Assembly: GCA_023052935.1 (NCBI GenBank)
Contig: CM041293.1
Location: 176,319,600-176,383,599 of the forward strand
Source of the DNA: Piezodorus guildinii
Lineage: Eukaryota > Arthropoda > Insecta > Hemiptera > Pentatomidae
Direction: 5' to 3'
Length of the DNA stretch: 64,000 bases
This document shows positions 9,405 to 19,560 of this stretch, piece after piece. Under the pieces are notes generated by a model. It had not been told where the DNA came from and ran no database searches. It was given only the letters and a program-made list of their open reading frames with translations. Every line of letters begins with the position of its first letter. Within the stretch, counting starts at the first letter, position 1. A program made the translations under genes and the position numbers.

Positions 9405-10560
9405 AGCTTGTTCGAAAAGCTCCTTCGATAACGAATCCTGCCTATATTAGAATCTCACAACCTTCCTTCCCACCAGTTTGGTTTCCGTCCTCATCATTCC
9501 ACTGTCTGACTCCGAGTTGTAGACCATATTTCCTCAGCCCTCGAATGCAAAGAGTATTTACTGAGTATTACTGGTGCGTTTCTGGACATAGCGCAAGCTT
9601 TTGACCGGGTATGGCACGCTGAATTACTCTTCAAGCTTAAAACGCATTTACCCCAGTCTCTCTACCTCATTCTAAGATTCTATCTCTCAAACCGCTCCTT
9701 TCAAGTTCGCTGTGGTGTAGAATTTTTCAACTTTTATCCCGTTGAGGCCGGTGTTCCTCAGGGCAGCGGCCTGGGACCCGTTCTCTACATCCTTTACACC
9801 GCTGATATTCCTAATCATCCTGACACCTTTCTGGCAACATTTGCAGACGACACCGCCATCCTATCATCCAGTTCCGTTCCCGAAACAGCATCCTTAATCC
9901 TGCAAAGACACCTTTGTCTTATCGAAGACTGGTGTAATACTTGGCGCATAAAAGTGAACGAAGCCAAATGCAAACACGTAATCTTCACTCTTCGACGAAA
10001 CTCCCGTCCGCCAGTTTACTTAAATTCCATTCCAATTCCTCCTTCTGATACAGTCCGCTATCTTGGCTTACTACTTGACAAAAGACTGACGTGGAACCCA
10101 CATACAAGCCTTAAACGAAAAGAACTCAACATACTATTCGGACAGTTATACAGACTATTAAACAGAAAATCTGAACAGTTGACAACAAATTGTTAATTTA
10201 TAAGACAATACTGAAGCCCAACTGGACCTACGGACTTGAACTGTGGGGGACATCTAAACGTTCTAACATCAAACGCATTCAATCCTTTCAATCCAAAGTC
10301 CTGCGAATAATAGTAAATGCTCCTTATTATGCATCCAACTATACCTTGCACCACGACCTTAATGTTCCATTTATTTCAGACGTAATTCTATCCAAATTTT
10401 CCAAATTCCACCAGAACCTCATTCATCATCCTAATCCTCTAGCACGATCCCTATCCAGGTCCACTCATCCATACAGCCCACCTAGAAGGTTGAAACGGCA
10501 GTGGCCCCGAGACATATTGTAAAACATCTATTCTGGAGTTCTGACACTGGTCAGATTCTC
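9405..10560 (+). pseudogene. JK1 Jockey-like LINE, 5'-truncated
   Basis: This homologue of the C-terminal half of the intact ORF2 at 41,330-44,008 starts at its SKIFEKLL position and continues through HQFGFRP, FLDIAQAFDRVWH (RT block A), AGVPQGS and TFADDTAIL (catalytic block C) to RRLKRQWPRD. It has a stop in HSTV*LRVVDH, a frameshift in the thumb after about 10,190, and others. The 3' untranslated sequence TGGAGTTCTGACACTGGTCA is present but cut at about 10,560. It is an older relative of the intact element and cannot function. Confidence 0.9.
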
Positions 10561-11735
10561 CTCTTGATGAGCCTATAAAGCCGATAAAACTGATTGTTGT
10601 AGATAAAATATATTGGATTATTTGATAAAACACTTATTTCTATTGATATTTAATTCAATTTAATTAATTCTTTAATAACTTATTATATCAATATATTCTA
10701 AACCACGGAAGATCTCATTTAATATTAAGATTCATTTCGGGCTGAATAAATTCTTCCATAAATACTCCATTTTTTATTTCATCAGTATGACGTTTCGGGA
10801 TAATCCCCCATCTCAGAAGTCTACAAAGTATATTAAGTAATTACCATTACATTAAAAATTACTATAATGAAGTGAATGATTTAAAAAAATTTATAAATTA
10901 GGTGTCAATTGATAACAAAATTTAAAACTATTAAATAACAAATTTAAAATCAGAAGGAGGCATTAAAAGCAAAAATTTAACAATGCTACATAGTACTTAG
11001 ATAAATAAATATTATAAAATTACCTTGTTATATATTCAGAACTCCTAACATTTTCACTAATACACTAATTCAGCTAGGTAATTAATTCAGATCTGAGCAA
11101 GAGTATTAGCTATCTGATGTATTTAAATATTGACTTCATTTTACTATTTTACCTAGCTGAATGAGTGTATTAGTGAAAATGTTGGAAGTTCTGAATATAT
11201 AACAAGGTAATTTTATAATATTTATTTATTTATCTAAGTACTATTTAACATTGTTGATTTTTCTTTTTAATGCCTCCTTCTGATTTTAAATTTGTAATTT
11301 AATAGTTTTAAATTTTGTTATCAATTGACACCTAATTTATACATTTTTTTAAACCATTAACTTCATTATAGTTTCATTTTTTCTTTTAATGCCTCTTTCT
11401 GATTTTAAATTTGTTATTTAATAGTTTTAAATTTTGTTATCAATTGACACCTAATTTATAAATTGTTTTAAACCATTCACTTCATTATAGTAATTTTTAA
11501 TGTAATGGTAATTGCTTAATATTCTTTGTAGACTTCTGAAGATGGGAGAATATCCCGAAACGTCATACTGATGAAATGAAAAAATTGAGTATTTATGGAA
11601 GAATTTATTCAGCCCAAAATGAACCTTAATAATTAATAATTTATTTTTATCTCCAAAAGTAATTAAAAATTCTTACATTGATTTTAACAACGGAGGTAAT
11701 TGAAAGTCGTGTGTTGCGCCAACTAGATTTTTTTT
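10560..11735 (-). repeat. R850 copy (-) split by a large foldback
   Basis: R850 sequence at 10,560-10,700 (GCCGATAAAACTGATTGTTG, AATAAAACAC) resumes at 11,640-11,735 (TTTTATCTCC, GGAGGTAATTGAAAGTCGTG). The foldback lies between, in the TTAATTAATTCTTTAATA region. Confidence 0.75.
10725..11632. mobile_element. Long foldback element carrying motif M in both arms
   Basis: The left arm, about 10,725-11,087, is the reverse complement of the right arm, about 11,137-11,632. Loop side: AACCTTGTTATATATTCAGA. Outer side: TTCATTTCGGGCTGAATAAA. The right arm holds a direct tandem duplication of about 112 bp (11,265-11,376 and 11,377-11,490, each with AATGCCTCYTTCTGATTTTA) that the left arm lacks. Motif M reads TCTGAAGATGGGAGAATA then TCCCGAAACGTC at 11,535-11,564, with its complement at 10,789-10,816. 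No ORF. Confidence 0.85.
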
Positions 11736-12009
11736 AAATATAAGTTTATTTTATAACGTTTATTCATTATCATATGTAATTATCGGCAGAAATTGGAAAA
11801 ACAAATTGGTCAAAAAAATCAATATCAGTTCAGTTTATTTGTATAGTTTATATACTAAATGGTTCATATTTTATTCGGTTTATTATTCAAGTTCAAAGAC
11901 TTTCAGTACCTCTATTTTACGATCCATCAAAAGGACGACAAAGAATTTTTAAATACTCTCTAAAAGTCCTACGGATCCGTTATTAAAGCCTCCTGAGCAA
12001 ACGTCTTAC
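11736..12009. other. No feature recognised
   Basis: A+T-rich. The last 80 bp (AAAGTCCTACGGATCC) may be degenerate JK2 upstream sequence. Confidence 0.35.
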
Positions 12010-12985
12010 ATGAAATTCGCATACAAGACTGAAAAGACAAGAATCCGCGCGCCTATTTCCGTTATTACAACATTTACTTGACAGAAGCTCTAACCTTTCA
12101 CTTAACTACAAGACTCATTTATATGACAATCATAAGGTCTATCTGGACCTACGGAGTTGAGCTTTGGGGCTCTACTAAACCATCAAACTCTTCCCCTATC
12201 CAATCCTTACTATACAAAATCCTTAACGAATAAAATCATCCACAAAGACCATTATGTTCCATATGTTGCTGATGTGGCCTGTACCAGGTATCACACATTC
12301 CATAAAAAACACCACTCTCACTCTAATCCACTAGTTTCAATCCTTTTTATTTTTTTCGTAGGCTTAAACCACTTGGGTCATTTTCGGCTTAAATCGCGGA
12401 TTAAATACTATAATTTATTGTATAAGTATGTGTGTCGTAGGAAGTCAAAAAGTTTTGCAGTTGTCTGTATGTTGTCTTGTAAAACGGTTGGTAGGTCAGT
12501 GTCAGTTGCAATATGAGCTCTTTGAGTATCATAAGCCCAACACTCTGTCAAAATGTGTTTAACAGTAACCGGGCAACCGCATGTTGGGCAGTCAGTAGGA
12601 CGTTCCCGAGCCATGAGATGACCGTGAGTTACGCGGGTGTGTCCAATGCGCAGGCGCGCCAGAATAACCTCTTTTCTTCGCTTTTGTCGTAGGGCCGAAT
12701 GCCAATGGGAGATGTCCCTTCTTATTTCCCTTAACTTGTTTTCTGTAGTGTCGTGCCAAATATGTTCCCACTTCGACCGAATCCGATGCTTGATGACAGA
12801 AACATAGTCGCCAACCGGCACCCCAATAAACGGAATGCCCTTTAATCCTTGCTTCAATTCCTGACAATCCTCCGAGACGTCTGAAAAGAAGATGTCCTTA
12901 AGACCTTGTTCAGTTTTACTACTTTAGTGCTGCCAATGGGCAGTTTCTCTTCATGTTTTTTTTTTTTTTTTTTCATGTATTTTAT
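12010..12985 (+). pseudogene. JK2 Jockey-like LINE 3' end, split by an insertion
   Basis: Translation shows HLLDRS-like codons, SIWTYGVELWGSTKPSNSS, a damaged KILNAPYF region, and HKDHYVPYVADVACTRYHTF. It then breaks at 12,345 and resumes at 12,844 with SIPDNPPRRLKRR-type codons and the JK2 3' end (GTGCTGCCAATGGGCAGTTT). These are the C-terminal residues of a Jockey-clade ORF2. Frameshifts and the loss of everything 5' make it a dead copy. Confidence 0.85.
12346..12843 (-). pseudogene. I-clade-like LINE C-terminus inserted in JK2
   Basis: The open frame 12,408-12,857 (its first few codons come from the flanking JK2) includes GVPVGDYVSVIKHRIRSKW, then RRKEVILARLRIGHTRVTH, GHLM and DCPTCGCPVTVKHILTEC. 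The CPXCG...H...C arrangement after an RGH-type block is typical of the tail of I/R1-like ORF2 proteins downstream of RNase H. The insertion is bounded by AATCCTT at 12,339-12,345 and 12,844-12,850, a 7-bp target duplication. Its 3' side on the minus strand ends in an A-rich tail (complement of TTTATTTTTTTC). The 5' truncation at insertion explains the missing RT. Confidence 0.8.
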
Positions 12986-13019
12986 CATTAGTAGCATATT
13001 TAATTGTTTTTATCTAAAT

Positions 13020-13545
13020 CTTGAAAATTAAAAATTAGACAGAAACTGAATACATACACATACCTTCTTAAGCCAATATGGACTCACGCTTCACAGAATT
13101 TTGGTTCAGCAAAAAAGACTCACATACAAAAACTGCAATAATTTTAATCCAAAATTTTAAGACTCATAACGACAGCTCCTTGGTACGTAAACAACAGAAC
13201 CCTACATACGGACTTCCAACAGCCAACAGTTGACCAACATATACGAACACTCTATACTCGTTTTCACAGTAAACTTAACGGAAACGACAATAGACTGATT
13301 AACAACATGTCAGTAGCTGAAATGCCAGTCAGAAGAAGGCTAAAGACAAGCTGGATGAGGGACCTCCTCTGCTAAATTAAAGTCTAGGAAGGGGTGCTGC
13401 TGGGCACTTTACTTCCCCATGCCTACAATGCCTGATTTCAATTTTTAGAGCACATTTGCTGATTGTCAGATACATTCTGACAAGCGTGAATATAGATATG
13501 AAGAGAAAAAAAAATGTTATATACAGTTGTAAATTTTAATGAAAG
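13020..13545 (+). pseudogene. JK3 Jockey-like LINE 3' end
   Basis: Codons corresponding to LKIRQKLNTYTYLLKPIWTY, ASQNFGSAKKTHIQ, TAPWYVNNRTLHTDLQQP, QHIRTLYTRFHSKLNGNDN and RRRLKTSWMRDLL are visible, with small indels. The 3' untranslated region (CTGATTGTCAGATACATTCT) and an A-rich tail follow. It is colinear with the minus-strand copy at 26,745-27,413. Only the C-terminal tail of ORF2 remains. Confidence 0.85.
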
Positions 13546-13559
13546 AAATCATAAAAAAA

Positions 13560-14240
13560 AAATACTTTAGCCACAGTTTTAAAGTTAACCACTGCGATTT
13601 TTCCAGAAGTGAAAATTTTAATTAGCCAAAAACGGACCTTTTATGAAAGGGGAATAGGAGCGGAGAATAGAAATCTAAATGGAGCTCGGCCTGAGGGAAG
13701 ATGACTGGTAGCAATATGCAAATACACCTTCAAAGGCACAATTGGAAAAGTTTCGTCCGAAATAACTCTTGAGAACAATAGCAACCCCAATTACAATATC
13801 AATGAAGCTGTGGCGGTAGGGGTAGGGGAAAAGGGTGGGGGGTAAAGGGGGTGGGTGGGAATGGGAGTAAGTGGGAGTGGGAGGGGGAATTGTGGGGGGT
13901 GAGAGGGAGTAGGAGAGGGGAAACCGAAATTTACTCTGGCCTTGACGCTTAAGGCAGCTCTACACGGTGAGAAATAGGGTATGTGTAGGTGAGGTGAAAG
14001 CAAGTATTTTGAGTGTTCACGAAAGTAGCCGGAGAGGGGGAAGGCTTATTTAAAAAAAATTAATTTTGGATAATGATATCAAATATTACTATTAGAAAAA
14101 TCCTATAATATCATTAAATATTATTTCAAAAAAAGAAGACAAAAACATATTATTACACAATGGTTCATTATTTCCATATCCTAATGATAGGCAATTAAGT
14201 AATATGAAAAGCAATAATTCAAAGGATAGATAACATCATG
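13560..14240. other. Unrecognised segment containing a G-rich tract
   Basis: No coding support. The G-rich strand runs from about 13,811 to 13,925 with many GGGG, GGGGG and GGGGGG runs separated by 1-10 bases. The complementary strand gives a Pro-rich spurious frame. Confidence 0.6.
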
Positions 14241-14249
14241 TCACTAAAA

Positions 14250-14490
14250 AAAAAACTTGTACCACTATAACCCATGAAGAGTTTTGGACTCAGTACATGT
14301 AGAGACTCGTACTGTTTCTAGGCCAACGGCCGTGCAATGACGTGATTCGGCCAAGATCACGCTCAGCCGCCAGTTTTTTCCCCCTTTTTTGGGTACCCAC
14401 TTTATAGAGGCTGGGTGTGCCCCAGGAGGGTCTCCATGCCCCAGGATCGCTACCCGGCTATAATAACAGAATAAATAATATTCCGCCACA
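14250..14490 (-). mobile_element. SINE-b (-), head truncated
   Basis: The body matches the 37-kb copy (GTACCACTATAACCCATGAA, GTGCCCCAGGAGGGTCTCCA, ATAATATTCCGCCACA), but the tRNA-like head with the B box is missing. The T run at about 14,248 is the 3' tail. Confidence 0.85.
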
Positions 14491-14639
14491 TGTCAGTACT
14501 GCTGATTTTAAAACGCGATATCTCAGCTAGTTGTTTATCAATTTCAATGATTCTTTTTTTTTTTTTTTTTTATCGTAAATTTTATTCTCTAATTGGCATT
14601 TATTATTTATTTATTAATAGGTGAAATTTCGATTTTTTC

Positions 14640-15420
14640 TCTTTTTTTTAATTATTCACAGTTTTTTTGTTAAAAAACAATAATGAATTTTTTCTTGAAT
14701 ATGAATCTTCGAAAATAACGTAGTTACAAGCGTATATATAAGCGAGATTTCAGTTTCTTTTTTCATTTATCCTTTTTTTTTTTTTTAAATCTTACTTTAC
14801 TGATTCTAAAACTCTATACACACTTATCTCTATCGTCAAAAGTAACTGAGTTATGAGCGTATTTATGTGTGAAATTTCTTTTATTTTATTTTTTTAATTA
14901 TTCACAGTTTTTTGGTTAAAAAACAATAATGATTTTTTACTCTATCTTCGAAAATAACGTAGTTACAAGCGTATATATAAGCGAGATTTCAGTTTCTTTT
15001 TTCAATTATCCTGCTTTTATTTATTTTTTTATCTTACTTTACTGATTCTAAAACTCTATACACGCTTTTCCCTATCGTCAAAAGTAACTGAGTTATGAGC
15101 ATATTTATGTGTTAAATTTCTTTTTTTCTCTTTTTTTTAATTATTCACAGTTTTTTGGTTAAAAAACAATAATGATTTTTTTCTCTATCTTCGAAAATAA
15201 CGAAGTTACAAGCGTATATATAAGCGAGATTTCAGTTTCTTTTTTCATTTATCCTTTTCTTTTCTTTTTTTTATCTTACTTTACTGATTCTAAAACTCTA
15301 TACACACTTTTCTCTATCGTCAAAAGTAACTGAGTTATGAGCGTATTTATGTGTGAAATTTCTTTTCTTTTTTCCATTTTATATAATTATACGCGTTTTT
15401 TTTTTCTCTATCTTAAAAAA
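14640..15420. repeat. Tandem array, about 245-bp unit, three copies
   Basis: Units begin AATTATTCACAGTTTTTTGG at 14,650, 14,898 and 15,139, giving periods of about 248 and 241 bp. Each contains CTTCGAAAATAACG, CAAGCGTATATATAAGCGAG, CTTTACTGATTCTAAAACTC and GTCAAAAGTAACTGAGTTAT. A partial unit precedes the first, and the last decays after 15,390. Noncoding. Confidence 0.88.
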
Positions 15421-15944
15421 TAACTGAGATATTGAATCAAATACGTTTAATCGGCCGCCAATTTAAAACTAACCAGCTGATATCAACGTCTAAGTGTTAG
15501 TAGGATCATCGTTTCATGGACTAGTAATTGTTTACCGAATTTAAAAAAAAAATTGGTCCAGTAGTTTTAGAAAAATGCCGCGGACGGCGGAGAAACATAT
15601 TTTTTTTTTATTCGTTATTCGGATTCTACGCATCTTGAAACGTTAGATAGAACCTCAGGCTTTGTCGCAAAAAATAATTAAGGTGTTTAAATGTGTTAAT
15701 ACAACTGCGAGAGAAAATCTCACATAGTGACTATCGGCAGGTTAATATACACATTGAACCAATGTTCTATTCTTCTAAAGAAGAAATGAGCAAACAGACT
15801 ATTTAGGCGACTTTTTTTTTCCCAACACAAAAATAGTAATATAGATATATAATATACCGTTGGAAATCTAAAATGTTAGAAAAACTATTGTGTTATATTT
15901 GTGAAACGTGATCATATTTCTGGTTATTATACCATCTTAAAAAG
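15421..15944. other. Repeat debris, including an R850 fragment
   Basis: 15,500-15,610 carries GTCCAGTAGTTTTAGAAAAA next to a GCCGCGGACGGCGGAG patch. 15,825-15,900 resembles the minus-strand R850 middle (GTAATATAGATATATAATAT, CCGTTGGAAA). No ORF. Confidence 0.45.
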
Positions 15945-16376
15945 GCTCTATCCTTCTGTTCGACGACAATATTTTCTTAGTTCCTACTTATTCCAAACTC
16001 TAAAAAATAAAAAAACCTTCCTACATAACTGAGCTCCTCACCCTCCGATCTGATATCCATTCGTTAAATACTAGAACACAATCAATCAATTTTTATACCC
16101 CCTTACATAAAACTGCATCCTTCCACAAATCGTTTCTCGTTCCTTCTTCATCCTTCTGGAATTCGCTGCCCATCTCCATTCGTAAAGCCACCTCTCTCTC
16201 TTCCTTCAAACATCAACTCTTCCACAACCTACTCACATCTCGATCTTCCGTTCCAATGTAAAACATAGGTATATATAGTATACATTTGCGAAGATTTACA
16301 GATATAATGAATATTTGATCCTTTACATGTATATATATATTTTTTTATATATTTTATATATATTGTGGATGTAATT

Positions 16377-16860
16377 AGTTGACCGTTGAGAATTAATGGA
16401 AGGGATCCGGGTGGCGGTCATTAAATGAAACAACTAAATAGTTTCAACTATTTATTGTTTGCCAACGTTTCGACCCCCTTTGTGGGTCATCATCAGGGCG
16501 CATGGTGGGAGAATGGAAAAGGTTGGTTGGTTGGTTGTTATATTTTATTGGCACAAAACATCTCGGTCATCAGTGCCAGACACTCATTTTTAGAAACTAA
16601 TTTAAGGTTAAATAATGAACAATTGTGTTACTAAAAAAAAATAACAACAAATAGTTGAAAACAATTAAATATAAGAATAATCACTAGTAAGAACAAATGT
16701 AACATCATTAGCAAAAGATAAAATGTTTCCAGGTTTCCATTCTCCCACCATGCGCCCTGATGATGACCCACAAAGGGGGTCGAAACGTTGGCAAACAATA
16801 AATAGTTGAAACTATTTTGTTTTTTCATTTAATGACCGACACCCGGACTAATTTCTTCCA
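16377..16860. mobile_element. 484-bp foldback with motif M in both arms and hairpin H inside
   Basis: Arms of about 120 bp, 16,395-16,515 and 16,736-16,845, are reverse complements (CCGGGTGGCGGTCATTAAAT; GGGCGCATGGTGGGAGAATG). Both contain motif M: 16,461-16,495 on the minus strand and 16,757-16,792 on the plus strand. The centre starts GGTTGGTTGGTTGG and contains hairpin H. GTAATT at 16,371-16,376 and 16,861-16,866 is a possible 6-bp target duplication inside the CR1-like host. No protein-coding frame. Confidence 0.8.
16550..16577 (+). other. Hairpin H copy 1
   Basis: GGCAC, an 18-nt loop AAAACATCTCGGTCATCA, GTGCC. Preceded by (GGTT)n and TTATT. Confidence 0.75.
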
Positions 16861-16974
16861 GTAATTTTATATATATATTTTATACATATTTTCTTTAAGT
16901 TACCAGACTATAAGGATTTCTTTCTGTTCATTGTTCATTATTCTAAGGGGACTTGATCCCAAAATAAAAAATGT

Positions 16975-17225
16975 AATGTAAAGGGACGAATAGGGCATAC
17001 ATTTAAGTCCTCTGTATAGATTATTTAATAAAACACGTGATTTTATGGAAACTTCGTTTAAAAGTCCTTAAATTTATTTTAACAGGAGGTAAATGAAAGT
17101 CTTGTATAGTGCGCACCAGATTTTTATATAATATATCGTTGGAAAGCTATAAATTCCATTGAAATGTAATCTAGCATGTAAAGTTATATAAGGTAATCCT
17201 AAGAGAAAAAAAGAGCACACATTTA
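16975..17225 (-). repeat. R850 copy (-), end region
   Basis: GGGACGAATAGGGC through GGAGGTAAATGAAAGTCTTG and GCGCACCAGATTTTT, then a second partial (ATATCGTTGGAAAGC) up to the LINE insertion at 17,226. It resumes at 17,813. Confidence 0.7.
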
Positions 17226-17812
17226 ATAATAACTCTTTATTTATTCTGGGACTAGTCCCTTTAGAATAACATAACAAGAAAATTAAAATAAAAACTTTAA
17301 GGTCTTAGAGTATACAAAAACAATACAAAGAAACAATAGAAATTACAAACAATGAATTAAAAAGCAGCCACAAATAATAAAAAATTATTGAAAACTAAAC
17401 TAGATAATAAACATAATAAGAAATATGAACATATATACAACTTTCATTAAAAAATCATACCATATATAAAATAATAAAATATAATAGGTATATTAACGTT
17501 TCTATCTGTTTTGTTATTAATTTTAATTGAAATTAGAAAACTAATTAGGATTCTTCGGAGACATGAGATGATTGAACAGGCGAGATTTGAATGTCGGAAG
17601 AGTATTGGAGTCACGGATGTAAGAAGGAATAGAGTTCCATAAGGTTGAAGATCGAATAAGGAAAGATCTGTCGAAAGCTGCAGTTCGATGGGGCGTTATA
17701 TACATGTCCGAAGACCGTGAGCGAGTGTGGCGCGAGTGGACTGAGGATTTGAAAAGAAACATATCTGATATGTAAGACGGACGGCGGGATTGGTGTAAAA
17801 TAATAAATGTGT
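17226..17812 (-). pseudogene. CR1-like LINE 3' end with 9-bp target duplication
   Basis: Minus-strand residues SYISDMFLFKSS, RSFLIRSSTLWNSIPSYI and NTLPTFKSRLFNHL are the conserved C-terminal tail of CR1-like ORF2. About 250 bp of 3' untranslated sequence follows, ending GGGACTAGTCCCAGAATAAA and a short TAA-rich tail. ACACATTTA at 17,217-17,225 recurs at 17,813-17,821, marking a 5'-truncated insertion into R850. It is a close relative of the plus-strand copy at 15.9 kb. Confidence 0.75.
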
Positions 17813-18049
17813 ACACATTTAAGTTGATTAGTGTAAATAAAATAGTCATTTCTACTGTTATATTATTCAATGTAAAATAAATGTCACCATTAAAACTTTT
17901 CAACACTTAATTTAATCAGAATCCATTCCTAAATAAATATTTAATCAATTGCAATAAGCATTACAGAATCGTCTACCTTAGAGCAGTATAATCGATATAA
18001 TTTAATTAATTCAGAAGAAGGGTTAGGTTGTGCGGAGGTAGGCACTTAT

Positions 18050-18250
18050 ACCCGGCATTCACTCCAGTTTTCGTCGGCTTCTCTTGGCCACGCTCCAGCC
18101 AATTATCCAGTTTGTTCTGGAGGCTATTGGTTGGAGGTTATTTACGATCTTGTTGGCTAATGCTATCGTGGAGGAGGGTAAGATCGTCTTTCTTATGTCC
18201 TCTTCTTGTTATTTCAGGACAATCCACAATAACATGTTTCTTTAATTGTT
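18050..18250 (-). pseudogene. Possible I-like LINE tail remnant
   Basis: Reverse-strand codons read KHVIVDCPEITRRGHKKDDL, resembling the VKHILTEC block of the 12.4-kb fragment. The preceding zinc-finger cysteines are not evident, so the assignment is tentative. Confidence 0.35.
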
Positions 18251-18379
18251 ATCGACAAATATTTCAAAGACATGCTAACGTAATTAAATACATTATATCA
18301 CAATCTAATTTTATAAAAAAAAAAAGTACCACACGACTTTCAATTTCCAGTTATTTAAGGCTATTAGGTAAACTTAAAG

Positions 18380-18740
18380 TGTTTTTTTTTTTTTTTACAT
18401 TATTCATTATCCTTCGCAAAATTCTAAATGCCCCTTATTTTTTCAAAAATCAATTCCATAATGACCTAAACATTCCATTTGTTGCAGACATAGCCCGTGA
18501 TAGATACTCCTCTTTTCATTCTAAACTCCCTGCCCACACAAACCCACTTGTCCGTAATTTATCTTCCTTAGATATCCCTGATAACCCTCCAAGGCGACTG
18601 AAATAAGGTGGCCTCGGAACCTACTGCTTTAAAATAGTTAGTAACGTGCTACCACTGGATGGTTCTTTCTCAAGACATTTTCATGACTTTTTTTTTTTTT
18701 ATTCTATATATTTACTCATTGTGTTCTTTCATACAGTTGT
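18380..18740 (+). pseudogene. JK2 LINE 3' end
   Basis: Residues KILNAPYFFKNQ, HNDLNIPFVADIARDRYSSF, HSKLPAHTNPLVRNLSSLDI and DNPPRRLK are visible, then a stop where intact copies read RRWPRDLL. The JK2 3' untranslated region (GTGCTACCACTGGATGG) and a T/A-rich tail follow. It is a 5'-truncated copy. Confidence 0.85.
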
Positions 18741-18789
18741 AAATTACTGTAAATAATGACGACAGAGAAAAACCACAGCAAAAAAAATA

Positions 18790-19560
18790 ATTGAGACGAA
18801 ATATGGACAGATAAAGGTTACAAAGAAATTTAAGTATCTGGGAGAAACAATAAGCAATAACGGACTGGAGAAGGAAAGCATGAAAGAGAGAATCACAAAG
18901 TTGGAAAGGTTAAGCTTTGCAACAGGCAACATTTACAATGAGAAGAGCCTATCATATAACGCAAAGATCAGGCACTACAATACCGTGATAGAACCAGTAA
19001 TTTTGTACCGGATGGAAACATCATTTCTCCCCAGCCTAGAAAAATTACTAAAAAATAGAGAGAAGTATCCTGAGGAGAATCTATGGGCCCAAAAAGACAC
19101 AGGAAGGCTACAGGTTGAGACCGAACCAGGAAATCTACAAGGGGATAAAAGACCTGGAAACTGATATAAGAATCAGAAGACAAAGATTCTTTGGGCACAT
19201 GGTAAGAATGGACCAAGGGAGACTGAACAAGAGGATCTTTGATCGAATCCGGGAATACAAGAGCGTCGGAGGATACATAAGGCAAATGAGAGAGGAGAAG
19301 GACAAATTAAAAATAACGGACAAGCACTGCCTGGACAGATAACAATATGCAAAGAAATTAAAAGAGATCAGGGTTCTTACGGGAAATAAAGAAAAACAGA
19401 GAGGTGCTGCGTGGTCGGAGGAAAGGAAGCAAAAACACGCAGAAATGATGAGAAGGTACTGGGAGAAGAGAAAGGCCAAAACGAAGAAGCAAAAAAAATA
19501 ATGATATTCGCGTGGTCTTAGAGACCGTTTCGTGTCAATATAAATATGTCAAAAAAATAT
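18790..19560 (+). pseudogene. RTE-like LINE C-terminus (subfamily 2)
   Basis: Frame 1 encodes KYLGETISNNGLEKESMKER, KLERLSFATGNIYNEKSLSY and HYNTVIEPVILYRMETSFLP. After a frameshift near 19,115, frame 2 encodes EIYKGIKDLETDIRIRRQRF, FGHMVRMDQGRLNKRIFDRI and DKHCLDR. A colinear, better-preserved copy lies at 57,645-58,385. The RT catalytic core is absent. The tail GCGTGGTCTTAGAGACCG precedes A+T-rich repeats. Confidence 0.75.

Larger units (their letters stand above)
15945..16970 (+). pseudogene. CR1-like LINE 3' end, split by a foldback
   Basis: Codons near 16,100-16,260 read approximately FHKSFLVPSSSFWNSLPISI then RKATSLSSFKHQLFHNLL. This is the FWNSLP...F...L signature at the C-terminus of CR1-like reverse transcriptases. 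The 3' untranslated part continues after the foldback (16,377-16,860) to ATTCTAAGGGGACTTGATCC and an A-rich end. The 17.2-kb minus element shares both the coding tail and GGGACTAGTCCC. It is truncated upstream of RT. Confidence 0.65.

Noticed and set aside
13791..14003. Pro-rich 70-codon frame
   Set aside because: It is the complement of the G-rich tract with no domain and no supporting context.
18028..18606. 192-codon plus-strand frame as one gene
   Set aside because: It fuses unrelated sequence to the JK2 C-terminus; only the last 55 or so residues match a family.
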